In this document: piece after piece, positions 1-10,784 of the stretch
How positions within the stretch are numbered: position 1 is the stretch's first letter
Layout of the letters: each line of letters starts with the position of its first letter
From: Anaerolineae bacterium
GTDB taxonomy: Bacteria; Chloroflexota; Anaerolineae; B4-G1
Direction of reading: 5' to 3'
Assembly: GCA_030612585.1 (NCBI GenBank)
Contig: JAUWNP010000001.1
Location: 1-64,000, forward strand
Length of the DNA stretch: 64,000 bases
Notes under the pieces: generated by a model
The model's database searches: none
What the model was told of the DNA's origin: nothing
What the model saw: the letters and a program-made list of their open reading frames with translations, nothing else
Position numbers and translations under genes: made by a program

Positions 1-1553
1 CTGAAGGCTGCCATCACGTCGCCCTGGACCGTGGTAGCGGTCCCTGGGGTGAAGGTTGCCGTCACGCCAGTGTGTGTGGCCATAAAGTCCAGGAGGGCTG
101 TCCCGCCATCATTCTCCAGGTGAACGCTGGGGATGAAGTGATTGTCGGTAGCCAAACCCTGGAGCACCGGGTTGTACAAGAACATTCCCCCAGCCCCGCC
201 TTCGGCTACGTTGTAACTTTTCTCGACCCGGGCGATAGCGCCGCGCTCGCAGATGACGATTTCGCCGCTGAAGGTGCCAGGAGCGAAGGGGGTTAGACAC
301 AGTTCCTCACCGGCTGGAGGGAACACTACCGAGGTGGGTGTGCTGACCCCATCCGTCAAAGATGCGCCGGTCAGGGTCAGGGTGTCGCCGTTGTCGGCCT
401 CAAGAGTGATTGTGCTCATGAAGTGACGATCGGTGGTGCTGGCTCCCACGGTCATCGTCCACGGCTCGCGGTGGTCTGTCGTGTCGGGGGCAGGGCCAGA
501 GTTACCGGCCGAAGCAGCCACAAACACGCCGTTCTCGTATGCGTTCAGGAAAGCCAACGACACGATGTCGGAGTAGGGGCTGCTGCCACCACTGATGGAG
601 AAGTTGATCGCGTCCACGCCGTCAAGGATGGCCTGCTCAACAGCGGCTGCTGAGTCGCTCGAGTAGCAACCTAGATCACCACAGACTTTGTACATGATCA
701 CGTGGGCGCGCGGAGCGATGCCGGATATGGTGCCGCGCGGCACGCCAAAGATGCTGGCTTCTACACCACCGTTGCCGGCCGCCGTGCTGGTCGTGTGCGT
801 GCCGTGACCATCGGCGTCACGGGCCGAGTCAAACTCGTCGGGCAACAGCCCTATGTACGCCTTGTACGTGTCGAGGAAGTCGTAGGCGCCGATCAGTTTG
901 TTGTTGCACTCGAACGGCGCGTCATTGGGGTTCCAGGTAGTGTCGCCAAAGTCACACCCGTAGGGGCCACCTGGAGGCGGGTCGTAGGGGTTGCCGGACG
1001 GATCTGGGTCGGAGAAGGACGGGTGCTCGGGCCAGATACCGGTGTCGAGCACGCCGACGATAGTGCCTTCACCCGCGTCGTCCGCTCCCCCCAGTTGCCT
1101 CCAGAGTCTCGTAGCGCCGACGAAGGCAGGGCTGCGTTCGGTATCAAGCTGCAGCAACTCGTCGAGGTAGACGCCCGTTACTCCGCTTAACGAGGCTATG
1201 GCGTCAACTTTGTCGCCTGCCAGGATTAGCGAGGCGCCGTTAAAGACTTCCTTGTAGCGATAGACGACTTGAGCGCCAGAGATGGCTTCCAGGTCGCTTA
1301 CATCAACTGACTCGTCAAAGGTGACGATGATGCTGACCACTTCGAGTTCCTCTGCTACTAGCCCTCGCATAGCGGTTGCATCGACAGCGGGCGCGTCATC
1401 CTTCTCGGCCCTGCCGGTGACGGTGGTAGTCGGCGTCAGTGGAGTCGCCGTGAAGGGCTGATCCGGTTCCTGGGATGCTACCGGGGCCACGGCAACAAGC
1501 CCTACCAGGGTGATCAGCAACACGATCAGTGATATGGTCTTTGTGGTGCGCAT
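1..1553 (-). CDS. Secreted subtilisin-like serine protease (S8) with PA-domain insert, C-terminus cut by window edge
   Basis: Reading the minus strand from ATG at 1553 gives 517 codons without a stop. Residues 1-27 are a signal peptide (basic start, long Leu/Val/Ile core). Residues about 75-150 resemble an I9 propeptide. The catalytic domain then begins: the Asp is in VLDTGIWPEHPSF (D170) and the His in DGHGTHT (H250). SAGNSGPAP supplies the likely oxyanion Asn. From about residue 400 the sequence matches a protease-associated (PA) insert, as in cucumisin/pyrolysin-type subtilases, so the catalytic Ser (GTSMA) should lie beyond the left edge and is not visible. The start is supported by AGAAGGAGA at 1561-1569. 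The role would be extracellular protein degradation. The family call is firm; substrate is unknown. Confidence 0.9.
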   Translation of the reverse strand, partial: MRTTKTISLIVLLITLVGLVAVAPVASQEPDQPFTATPLTPTTTVTGRAEKDDAPAVDATAMRGLVAEELEVVSIIVTFDESVDVSDLEAISGAQVVYRYKEVFNGASLILAGDKVDAIASLSGVTGVYLDELLQLDTERSPAFVGATRLWRQLGGADDAGEGTIVGVLDTGIWPEHPSFSDPDPSGNPYDPPPGGPYGCDFGDTTWNPNDAPFECNNKLIGAYDFLDTYKAYIGLLPDEFDSARDADGHGTHTTSTAAGNGGVEASIFGVPRGTISGIAPRAHVIMYKVCGDLGCYSSDSAAAVEQAILDGVDAINFSISGGSSPYSDIVSLAFLNAYENGVFVAASAGNSGPAPDTTDHREPWTMTVGASTTDRHFMSTITLEADNGDTLTLTGASLTDGVSTPTSVVFPPAGEELCLTPFAPGTFSGEIVICERGAIARVEKSYNVAEGGAGGMFLYNPVLQGLATDNHFIPSVHLENDGGTALLDFMATHTGVTATFTPGTATTVQGDVMAAF

Positions 1554-1812
1554 TTCTTATATCTCCTTCTTGCTGGATTTGAATCTGGATTCGAAGACGA
1601 TTAACCATACGCAGTGACTTATACGTTTAGAGTTTTTCTTTTTGCGTCACCTCCTTTTCTTTCTCAGCTAATGGGCATACGTGTACACTCCGGGGTTCTG
1701 GTAGGGATAGGTATGTCGCTGACGAATGGCAACAGCATGCTGCTGTAGTCCCCAGAAGGAATATCAGCGAAAGCGCCGGTCCGGTGCAAACGCTCTTCTT
1801 CACACGACTCTC

Positions 1813-1844
1813 TACCGGTCACCCCTTCGGAAGAGGGACCGGTA
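1813..1844. repeat. Imperfect hairpin in intergenic region
   Basis: TACCGGTC (1813-1820) pairs with GACCGGTA (1837-1844), and the interior adds CCTTC/GGAAG pairing. It is not followed by a T-run on either strand, so it is not an obvious terminator. It may be a small structured RNA or protein site; function unknown. Confidence 0.5.
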
Positions 1845-2064
1845 ATGTAATCTTGGGCTTGATCTAGAATCAGTCGCGCCCTGAGGGAGAAGTTACAAAA
1901 CGGTAGGGGAAGGACTGCATCCCTCCTTTCGCACCATAATTGTAACATAAAACTGGACATTTGTCGAGGGATGGGGGTTTATTTTTTCTTAAAAACATCC
2001 TAATCTCTGAACTGGGGATTGTGGTGGTCATAGAATCCAAAGGGGTCCAGAGTCCGGGTAGTGC

Positions 2065-2093
2065 TTGCCAAATCTTCCCTTTTCGTGTACCAT
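2065..2093 (+). promoter_or_regulatory. Putative sigma-70-type promoter for the acetyl-CoA synthetase gene
   Basis: TTGCCA (2065-2070), 17 bp spacer, TACCAT (2088-2093). The expected start of transcription is near 2100, giving a leader of about 44 nt before ATG 2144. Confidence 0.5.
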
Positions 2094-2143
2094 TGGCGCT
2101 AGCCTGGGTGCAGTACGGGCGTGCCCAAAACTGTGAGGCTGTC

Positions 2144-4234
2144 ATGCTGGATCTCTTTTTCCGTCCTCAATCTGTCGCCGTCGTTGGCGCTTCCCGCGAC
2201 CCTGAGAAATTGGGCTACGCAGTGTTGGCCAATCTTAATGAGGGAGGCTATCCGGGCCGCCTCTACCCGGTCAACCCCAAGGCCAAAAAAATCCTGGGGT
2301 TGAAGGCGTACCCCTCTGTGCTGGACATCCCCGATCCGGTAGACCTGGCGGTAGTTGTCATCCCCTACCGCTTTGTGCCGGCTGTACTGGAGCAGTGCGG
2401 ACAGAAGGGGATTTCGGCCGTCGTGGTCATCAGCGCCGGCTTCCGCGAAGCCGGGCGCGAGGGGTTGGAACGAGAGATGGAACTGGTGGGGATCGCCCGC
2501 AAGTATCACCTGCGCCTCATCGGTCCCAATTGCCTGGGTGTGATTGACACCGATACTCCGCTCAACGCGACCTTCGCCGCTGGCATGCCTCCTGGTGGCC
2601 CGATCGCTTTTATGTCTCAGTCGGGTGCGCTGGGTACAGCGGTGCTGGATATGGCGATGGCTGGGCGCCTTGGTTTTTCCAAGTTCGCCAGTCTAGGTAA
2701 CAAGGCGGACGTGAGCGAGATTGATTTGCTGGAGGCATGGGGTGATGACCCGGCCTCGCGCGTGATCCTCATCTACGTCGAAGGGTTGCCCGATGGGCAA
2801 AAGTTCATCCAGGTGGCGCGGAAGGTCACGCGCCACAAGCCGGTGGTGGCCATCAAGTCCGGCGTGACCGCATCTGGCTCACGGGCGGTCTCATCGCATA
2901 CGGGTAGTCTGGCCGGGTCGGAGGCGGCCTACAAGGCGGCCTTCCGGCAGGCGGGCGTCATCCGTGCGACCTCGATGGAGGCGCTCTTCGACTACGCGCG
3001 CGCTTTTGCCTACCAGCCGCTTCTGAGGGGTGACCGCGTCGGCATCGTCACCAACGCCGGTGGGCCGGGCATCCTGGCCACGGACGCGCTGGAACACGCT
3101 GGGCTGGAGATCCCGCGCCTGGCCCGCGAGACGGTGGAGGCGTTGGAGGCCTATCTGCCGGGCGCGGCGAGCGCGGCCAACCCGGTGGACGTGCTGGGGG
3201 ATGCGCTGGCCGACCGGTATGAGCACGCCATCCGGTTGGTGCTGGCCGATCCGAACGTGGATGGACTGATCGTGATCGTCACTCCTCAGGCGATGACGGA
3301 GATCGAGGAGACCGCCCATGCGGTGGGCCGGATGGCTCAGGGGGTGGACAAGCCGGTGCTGGGTTGTTTTATGGGGGAGGCGCGTATAGAAGCCGGGGTA
3401 AAGGTGCTGCGGCGATATGGCGTACCCAACTATCCCTTCCCCGAGCGGGCGGCGGCTGCGCTGGCGGCGATGAGTGCCTACCGGCGCGAGCGAGAGCGAC
3501 CTATCTTCGAGGTGGAGCCATGCGTCACCTGTATTTCGCCTGTGCGGGACTTGTTCAACCGCGTGCGGGCGGAGGGGCGTGTCTCCATTGGAGACGCCGA
3601 GGCGCGGGAGGTGCTGGAGGCCTATGGCCTCCCTATCCCCGAGTCGCGTCTGGCCAAGACGCCCGAGGAAGCGGTCGAGGTTGCGGACGAGATTGGCTAC
3701 CCGCTTGTGCTCAAGATTGCCTCGCCCGACATCTTGCACAAGACCGACGTGGGGGGCGTCAAGTTGAATCTGCGTTCGCCTGACGACGTGCGGGATGCTT
3801 TTGATCTCATCGTCTACCGGGCTGGGCGGTACGTGCCGGGCGCGCGTATCTGGGGCTGCCTGGTGCAGCAGATGGTGCCGGGTGGTCGGGAGGTGCTGGT
3901 GGGGATGAGCCGTGACCCGCAGTTTGGGCCACTGGTCGCCTTCGGCCTGGGCGGCATCTACGTGGAAGCGCTGAAGGATGTTGTCTTCCGCGTGGCCCCC
4001 TTCAGCCGCCAGGAGGCGGAGGAGATGATCCGCGAGATACGCTCTTACCCTCTGCTGGAAGGTATCCGGGGCCAGCCGCCAGCAGACCATGAAGCGATGG
4101 TGGATGCACTGCTGCGGATCAGCCAGTTGGTGACGGATTTCCCCGAGATCGTGGAACTGGACATCAACCCGCTGATGGTCTTCGACGAGGGGCGCGGGGC
4201 GATAGCGATTGACATGCGGTTGGTACTTCGGTAG
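2144..4234 (+). CDS. Acetate-CoA ligase (ADP-forming), fused alpha-beta subunits
   Basis: Predicted 696-residue cytoplasmic enzyme converting acyl-CoA + ADP + Pi to acid + ATP + CoA (reversible substrate-level phosphorylation). Domain order is the usual one for fused ACD: CoA-binding Rossmann domain (about 1-130, FFRPQSVAVVGAS), succinyl-CoA-synthetase-like domains carrying the phosphorylated His in SSHTGSLAGSE (H252), then an ATP-grasp domain from about 475 (KTPEEAVEVADEIGYPLVLK). The frame stays open upstream to 1961, but MLDLFFRP at 2144 matches family starts and lies downstream of the promoter. It is followed 23 bp later by the P-loop/DRTGG gene, a common partner. The acyl group cannot be told from sequence; acetate is the default. 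Confidence 0.93.
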   Translation: MLDLFFRPQSVAVVGASRDPEKLGYAVLANLNEGGYPGRLYPVNPKAKKILGLKAYPSVLDIPDPVDLAVVVIPYRFVPAVLEQCGQKGISAVVVISAGFREAGREGLEREMELVGIARKYHLRLIGPNCLGVIDTDTPLNATFAAGMPPGGPIAFMSQSGALGTAVLDMAMAGRLGFSKFASLGNKADVSEIDLLEAWGDDPASRVILIYVEGLPDGQKFIQVARKVTRHKPVVAIKSGVTASGSRAVSSHTGSLAGSEAAYKAAFRQAGVIRATSMEALFDYARAFAYQPLLRGDRVGIVTNAGGPGILATDALEHAGLEIPRLARETVEALEAYLPGAASAANPVDVLGDALADRYEHAIRLVLADPNVDGLIVIVTPQAMTEIEETAHAVGRMAQGVDKPVLGCFMGEARIEAGVKVLRRYGVPNYPFPERAAAALAAMSAYRRERERPIFEVEPCVTCISPVRDLFNRVRAEGRVSIGDAEAREVLEAYGLPIPESRLAKTPEEAVEVADEIGYPLVLKIASPDILHKTDVGGVKLNLRSPDDVRDAFDLIVYRAGRYVPGARIWGCLVQQMVPGGREVLVGMSRDPQFGPLVAFGLGGIYVEALKDVVFRVAPFSRQEAEEMIREIRSYPLLEGIRGQPPADHEAMVDALLRISQLVTDFPEIVELDINPLMVFDEGRGAIAIDMRLVLR

Positions 4235-4257
4235 GTTGGTGGATCAAGGAGAGAACG

Positions 4258-5334
4258 ATGAAAGCATTGTACGTAACTTCTCTGCACGCCTTCAGCGGCA
4301 AGACGGCGCTCTGCCTGGGACTGGGCCGGCGCTTTCAGGCCGATGGCTACGAGGTGGGCTACATCAAGCCGCTGAGCACGCAGCCCTTTCAGGCTGGCGG
4401 GCGATTGACGGATGAGGATGCGGACTTCGTGTGGCGCACGCTTGGGCTGTCCGAAGACCCGTGCGATCTGGTTGGCGTTGTGCTGACCCGGAAGTTGTTG
4501 CTGCATGCACTCGCAGGTGAAGCACCTCCTGATCTACTGGCACGGGTCAAGATGGCCTTTGGGCGCATAAGCGCGGGTAAAGACGTTGTGCTGCTGGAGG
4601 GCGGGGCTTCGCTGCGGGAGGGGTTCAGCGTTGGATTGGGTACGCCGGTAGTCGCAGAATCGCTGAATACATCGGTATTGGCTGTGACGTATTTCTACGA
4701 CCGCATGTCGCTGCTGGACGATTGCCTGGTTGCTCGGTTGCGACTGGGCGAGCGGTTGATGGGGGTGGTGGTCAACAAAGTGCCCGACGAGGAGATGGAT
4801 TTCGTCGTCAACGTCGCCCGTCCCTATCTGGAGTCGCGCGACATCCCGCTGCTGGGTGCACTGCCCCGGCGCGAGCAACTGCAGGCTATCAGCGTGGGAG
4901 AATTGGCGGACGTGCTGAAAGGCGAGTTCCTGGCACTGTCGGAGAAGAGGGATGTTCTGATCGAGCATCTGGTGGTCGGGGCGATGAGCGTGGAACAGGC
5001 GTTGCCCCGCATACGACGTATACCCGGGACCAAGGCGGTGATCACCGGCGGTGACCGGGCCGATATTCAACTGGTGGCGCTGGAGACGGCGACCCAGTGC
5101 CTGGTTCTGACCGGCCATCTGCGACCTGTGCCCGAGGTGCTGCGTCGCGCTGAGGAACTCGGTGTCCCGGTGTTGCTGGTGCGTGGGAATACAATGGAGA
5201 CGGTGGAAGCCATCGAGCGAGTCTTCGGCAAGACGAGATTAGGCCAGGCGGCTAAACTGGAGCAGTTCGAGGCCCTGCTGGCTGATCACTTCGACTTCGA
5301 GAGGCTGTATAAGGGGATGGGGTTGGATGGATAG
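4258..5334 (+). CDS. P-loop / DRTGG-domain protein (phosphotransacetylase N-terminal-like)
   Basis: 358 residues. The N-terminus is a BioD-like P-loop NTPase ([15 protein letters not shown]14-K15-T16) and the C-terminus from about 215 is a DRTGG domain ([16 protein letters not shown]). The same pair forms the N-terminal regulatory half of long phosphate acetyltransferases; here the catalytic Pta domain is absent, so this is a stand-alone regulatory or sensing protein. Its place directly behind the ADP-forming acetyl-CoA synthetase suggests it senses or controls acetyl-CoA/acetate flux (inference). Start ATG 4258 follows AAGGAGAG. A decayed copy of its 3' end lies just downstream. Confidence 0.85.
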   Translation: MKALYVTSLHAFSGKTALCLGLGRRFQADGYEVGYIKPLSTQPFQAGGRLTDEDADFVWRTLGLSEDPCDLVGVVLTRKLLLHALAGEAPPDLLARVKMAFGRISAGKDVVLLEGGASLREGFSVGLGTPVVAESLNTSVLAVTYFYDRMSLLDDCLVARLRLGERLMGVVVNKVPDEEMDFVVNVARPYLESRDIPLLGALPRREQLQAISVGELADVLKGEFLALSEKRDVLIEHLVVGAMSVEQALPRIRRIPGTKAVITGGDRADIQLVALETATQCLVLTGHLRPVPEVLRRAEELGVPVLLVRGNTMETVEAIERVFGKTRLGQAAKLEQFEALLADHFDFERLYKGMGLDG

Positions 5335-5386
5335 CGATGGCCCGAGAACGAATGGCGAGTACGTACGACGTAGGCTGACTTCTGTC

Positions 5387-6924
<1,538 letters not shown>

Positions 6925-6947
6925 GTCAAGGACGAAAGAAAACACAA

Positions 6948-8609
6948 ATGACTGGCAGGCAAACCTTATGGCCGGCCGGAGTGGTGGGGTTGATGTTGCT
7001 CCTGGCGGGTTTGGGATGCAGCATCTACTCGCTCGTGCCCCAGCCAGGGCCAATTCATACCCCAGTGGGCGAGGTCACGCCATCCCCGGAGCCCACCGAA
7101 GTGGTTGCGCTGGCACCAACTCAGGAACCTTCACCAGAACCAGAACCAGAGATGAGCGTGTATGCTAATCCCCTGGCAGGCTTCAGTATTCTCTACCCGG
7201 GGGATTGGACGTACAAGGCCGCGGGGGGGGGCGTCTATTTCGTCGAGGACGAGGGGGTGTTGGAGTACTTCGATCCGGCGGATGGGCCGATGCTCGCGGT
7301 CATGATGGTCAGTCGTGAGGAGGTGGAACTGGAATTCGGGTCGGACGTGACGACGGAGGATCTGCTGGATAGTATGCTGGAGGGTCTGGGCGGGGGAGAG
7401 ACCACAATCGGGGAGGTCGAGTTCTGGACCTTTGGCGAAATTCCCGGTCTTGGCGTTGAGGCAAGTTGGACCGAGGAGCAAGCCGATGCTCAATTGCACG
7501 GTTACGTGATCGCCGCTGTGGGTGAGGAAGTGGTTGGCTTTGGGTTTGGGACCTCACCGGAGGACGACCGGCTCTCTTACGCACCGATCTTTCAGGATAT
7601 GTTCGCTAGCCTGGAGTTCTTCCCGCCCGAGATACCCGAACCTGTGGAAAGGGGACCGATCCAGCCAGGAGAGATGGTGGAAGGCCGCCTGCCCCCTGGT
7701 GGTGTGGACATCTGGTACTTTGAGGCAGAGGGAGGGTATGCTATCATTCGACTGGATGCTGCTGCCCCCGACGCTTTGGACCCCTACCTGGAACTCTACA
7801 ACGAGGATGGGGTTATCATCACCGAAGATGATGATGGCGGCGAGGGTTACAATGCCCTTATCGTAGACTTCCCCGTGGCTACCTCCGTCACCTACACCAT
7901 CTATGCTCTGACCTACAGCGGCGCAGGCGATTACACTCTCAGCCTTGAGGTTGCCGAAGAGCCATCTGGCGACGTGATCGAATACGGGCAGACGGTCGAG
8001 GAGACGCTGGCGGAAAGTGTACAGCACGCGTGGTTCTTCCAGGGTGCTGAGGGGGACGTGGTCACGATTGCGATGAATGCCCTGGATGAGGATGTGGATC
8101 TGGACTGCTATCTTGAGTTGTACGGCCCCAACGGTGTTGCACTGACCGACGACGATGACAGCGGCGAGGGGTTAGACGCTCTCATTGAGTACTATGAACT
8201 GCCTGCCGATGGTACCTATCGTTTAGTCGCCAGCAATGCCTTGTTTAGCAGCGGAGCATACGAACTCACGTTGGAGCAGACGGAGATGGTGATTGAGGGC
8301 ACTCTCACCTATGGTGAGACGACGAACGCCACCCTGGAGCCTGGCACACGTCATCACTGGCTATTTGAGGGCGGGGAGGGTGACACGGTCGCCATCTCTA
8401 TGACTGCCGTGAGCGAGGATATGGATACTTACCTCGAATTGTTCGCACCTGATGGCGTGCGGGTTATGAGTGACGATGACGGCGGTGGGGAAGCCAACGC
8501 CGAGATCTCTGCATTCGAGTTGCCGATGAGCGGCACCTACCGCATCATCGCGCGGGGCTACGACGATGTAGACGTGGGTGAATACGAGTTGGCCTTGACC
8601 GGACCATAG
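6948..8609 (+). CDS. Secreted lipoprotein with three PPC-type repeats
   Basis: 553 residues from ATG 6948 (an earlier in-frame ATG at 6918 overlaps the enolase stop). The N-terminus is hydrophobic and ends AGLGCSIYS, a lipobox-like site with an imperfect -3 residue, followed by a Pro/Thr/Glu-rich linker. Residues about 60-215 resemble a PsbP/DUF1795-like domain (ANPLAGFSILYPGDWTYK). Then come three homologous bacterial pre-peptidase C-terminal (PPC) modules, each with a Y/LxLYGPNG or ELYNEDG and DDDxGxG segment (around 8130-8170, 7795-7835, 8430-8480). The Asp-rich loops may bind calcium. Anchored outside the membrane; function unknown. It is an unusual passenger between enolase and pyruvate kinase. 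Confidence 0.75.
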   Translation: MTGRQTLWPAGVVGLMLLLAGLGCSIYSLVPQPGPIHTPVGEVTPSPEPTEVVALAPTQEPSPEPEPEMSVYANPLAGFSILYPGDWTYKAAGGGVYFVEDEGVLEYFDPADGPMLAVMMVSREEVELEFGSDVTTEDLLDSMLEGLGGGETTIGEVEFWTFGEIPGLGVEASWTEEQADAQLHGYVIAAVGEEVVGFGFGTSPEDDRLSYAPIFQDMFASLEFFPPEIPEPVERGPIQPGEMVEGRLPPGGVDIWYFEAEGGYAIIRLDAAAPDALDPYLELYNEDGVIITEDDDGGEGYNALIVDFPVATSVTYTIYALTYSGAGDYTLSLEVAEEPSGDVIEYGQTVEETLAESVQHAWFFQGAEGDVVTIAMNALDEDVDLDCYLELYGPNGVALTDDDDSGEGLDALIEYYELPADGTYRLVASNALFSSGAYELTLEQTEMVIEGTLTYGETTNATLEPGTRHHWLFEGGEGDTVAISMTAVSEDMDTYLELFAPDGVRVMSDDDGGGEANAEISAFELPMSGTYRIIARGYDDVDVGEYELALTGP

Positions 8610-8645
8610 GGTCACATTTGCGATACAGTAGAGACTTGGAGTGAG

Positions 8646-10076
8646 ATGCCGCGTACAAAAATTGTCTGTACCATTGGGCCAGCCTCCAGTTCGCCCGAGG
8701 TGATGCGTGACCTGATGCGGGCCGGGATGAACGTGGCACGCATCAACTTCTCCCACGGTGACCATGCCACTCATGCCCATTCTATTGCTTCCCTGCGGCG
8801 GGTTGCGGAGGAGGAAGGCCGGTTGGTGGCCGTCATAGCCGATCTGCAGGGGCCTAAGTTGCGTGTGGGTGAGATCGAAGGTGGGGCGGTCGAACTGCGC
8901 GAGGGGGATGTGGTGACGCTGACGTCACGTCTCCGGCCTGGCGCGACGGATGAGATACCTGTGCCCCACCCGCAGTTGTTACGCGATCTGCGGCCTGGTC
9001 AGACCGTGCTACTGGATGACGGACGTCTGGAGTTGGTCGTCGTGCAGGCTGGTGAGGGCAACCTGAAGTGTCGCGTGGTCGCGGGTGGCCAACTCACCTC
9101 TCACAAGGGGATCAATGTCCCAGACGCAACGCTTAACCTTTCTGCCCTCACGCCCAAGGATCGGGAGGATGCCCTGTTCGCGCTGGAACAAGGCGTGGAC
9201 TTTTTTGCGCTCTCCTTCGTCCGCCGTCCGACCGATGTGCGCGAACTGCGGCAGTTACTGAAGAGTAGAGGTGCCAGTGTCTCCATCATTGCCAAGATTG
9301 AGAAGCCCGAGGCGCTCTCGGTTTTCGACGATATCCTGGCCGAGGCCGATGGCATTATGGTTGCCCGGGGTGACCTGGGAGTGGAGACGCCTGCCGAGGA
9401 GGTGCCGTTTCACCAGAAGAGCATCATTCGTGCCTGCAATCAAGCCGGCAAGCCGGTCATCACCGCTACGCAGATGCTCCAGACGATGATCGAGAACCCG
9501 CGCCCGACGCGGGCTGAGGCATCGGACATTGTCAATGCTATCCTGGATGGCACTGATGCGGTGATGCTTTCCGGCGAGACAGCGGTGGGCCGGTACCCGA
9601 TTGGGGCGGTGGAGACGATGGCGACGATCTGCGCCAACGCGGAGGCACATTTGCCATGCGGGCGACTGCTGTACACGGGAGACGGTGAGCACAGGCATGG
9701 GACTGTCACGGAGGCTATCAGTTGTGCGGCGGTTGAAATCGCCAGTGAAGTGGATGCCAGGGCGATCGTCACCGCGACGATGTCGGGTATGACGGCGCGT
9801 ATGGTGGCGCGTCATCGTCCATCCGTCCATATCGTGGCTGTGACACCCAGTCGGATGACCCTGTTCCGGTTGATGCTCGTGTGGGGCGTGGAACCTGTGT
9901 TGGTACCGGAGTTCAAGACCACCGATGAGATGGTGCGGGTGATGGTACGGGCAGCATGTGAGAAAGGGGTGGTGGCCTGGGGTGATCTGGTGGTACTGAC
10001 GGCGGGTATCCCCTTCGGCGGAGGGGGGACCAATATGCTCGAAGTTCACATGGTAGGTGAGAACGAGGAAGCGTGA
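8646..10076 (+). CDS. pyk: Pyruvate kinase
   Basis: 476 residues. Converts PEP + ADP to pyruvate + ATP. Family landmarks are TKIVCTIGPASSSPEVM at the start, ARINFSHGDH, the active-site AKIEKPEAL, MVARGDLGVETP and KPVITATQMLQTMIENPRPT. The B domain is present (KLRVGEIEGGAVELREGD) and the C-terminal allosteric domain (from about 350) is full length. A start at 8646 follows TTGGAGTGAG. No extra PEP-utilizing domain is fused. Confidence 0.98.
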   Translation: MPRTKIVCTIGPASSSPEVMRDLMRAGMNVARINFSHGDHATHAHSIASLRRVAEEEGRLVAVIADLQGPKLRVGEIEGGAVELREGDVVTLTSRLRPGATDEIPVPHPQLLRDLRPGQTVLLDDGRLELVVVQAGEGNLKCRVVAGGQLTSHKGINVPDATLNLSALTPKDREDALFALEQGVDFFALSFVRRPTDVRELRQLLKSRGASVSIIAKIEKPEALSVFDDILAEADGIMVARGDLGVETPAEEVPFHQKSIIRACNQAGKPVITATQMLQTMIENPRPTRAEASDIVNAILDGTDAVMLSGETAVGRYPIGAVETMATICANAEAHLPCGRLLYTGDGEHRHGTVTEAISCAAVEIASEVDARAIVTATMSGMTARMVARHRPSVHIVAVTPSRMTLFRLMLVWGVEPVLVPEFKTTDEMVRVMVRAACEKGVVAWGDLVVLTAGIPFGGGGTNMLEVHMVGENEEA

Positions 10077-10103
10077 AGATGCTGACGCATCACGTACCAC
10101 TTG

Positions 10104-10613
10104 TCATGTTTCAGGCGTCGCGTCTTCTGGTGAGGCGGCCTCCGGCTTCGAGGGGGGCACGGGCTCAAGCGCTTGTGGTGCGGCGCTTGTGCCGCAATAG
10201 GGACAGAGGGACCAGCGCAGGTGGAGCGGGCGACCACATTCCGGGCAAGCCCTCTTGAGCCTGGTGTGGCAGGCAGGGCAGTACAGGTAGTTGCTCCTGA
10301 CCCGTTGCCCACACCCAGGGCAGATCTCCGGCTCTTCTATCGCCTGCAGCAGGGCCTCTTGTTCCAGGGAATGTTCGTATGCTTCCGCCAGCGTCTCTCG
10401 CGGACGTAGCATCAAGTACACCACAAGCCCAACGATGGGCACCACGATCACCAACAGCGTGGCCAGTATCTGTGCCAGAAAGTCGCGCGAACGAGCGCGA
10501 ATGTCGTGAAAAGTCCAAATTACCATCCCACCGAATAGCGCAATGGTCACTCCCCCACAGATGGTGGATAGAATGGTCAGGTAGGTGGGAATTCTCTCCA
10601 AGATGCCTTCCAT
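10104..10613 (-). CDS. Two-TM membrane protein with double zinc ribbon
   Basis: 169 residues. Two hydrophobic segments (about 10-35 and 46-68) are followed by a cytoplasmic tail with three CxxC pairs (CPGCGQ, CPAC, CPECGR, CPYCG) forming a double zinc ribbon, then a Pro/Glu-rich end. The ATG at 10613 is preferred over GTG 10622 because AAGGAGT would touch the GTG but sits 10 nt before the ATG. Convergent with pyruvate kinase. No defined function; such proteins are common small-membrane hypotheticals. Confidence 0.7.
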   Translation of the reverse strand: MEGILERIPTYLTILSTICGGVTIALFGGMVIWTFHDIRARSRDFLAQILATLLVIVVPIVGLVVYLMLRPRETLAEAYEHSLEQEALLQAIEEPEICPGCGQRVRSNYLYCPACHTRLKRACPECGRPLHLRWSLCPYCGTSAAPQALEPVPPSKPEAASPEDATPET

Positions 10614-10745
10614 TGATGGCACACTCCTTATCTGGGGAGATGTTCAGGCTGAGTCTGTTCGCTGCCGCATGGTGCGAAAAGCCGGCCAAGCGGGACGTAT
10701 TATACCACTGGCTGGTGTAGGAGCAAGTGTTGGGGCACCTGCCAT

Positions 10746-10775
10746 TTGACAATTTCGTGCGAACTGTAGTATAGT
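10746..10775 (+). promoter_or_regulatory. Strong promoter with -10 box abutting radC start
   Basis: TTGACA (10746-10751), 18 bp spacer, TATAGT (10770-10775). Only 9 bp separate the -10 box from ATG 10785, so transcription would begin about 3 nt before, or at, the start codon and the message would be leaderless or nearly so. Confidence 0.7.
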
Positions 10776-10784
10776 AGTAGTAGT

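Larger units (their letters stand above)
1554..2143. other. Divergent intergenic region between subtilase and acetyl-CoA synthetase
   Basis: No convincing gene. It holds the 5' leader of the subtilase on the minus strand, a second Shine-Dalgarno-like AAAGGAGG near 1650 with no gene behind it, a GC-rich hairpin at 1813-1844, a GTTACAA...TTGTAAC inverted pair (about 1890 and 1945) and the promoter of the downstream synthetase. Open frames here lack codon bias and family resemblance. Confidence 0.6.

Noticed and set aside
1664..1960. 98-codon minus-strand frame in the first intergenic region
   Set aside because: Could be a small gene upstream of the subtilase, but no SD before it, no homology pattern and it contains the hairpin.
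2891..4090. 399-codon minus-strand frame inside the acetyl-CoA synthetase
   Set aside because: Arg/His/Gln-rich antisense frame typical of high-GC shadow ORFs.
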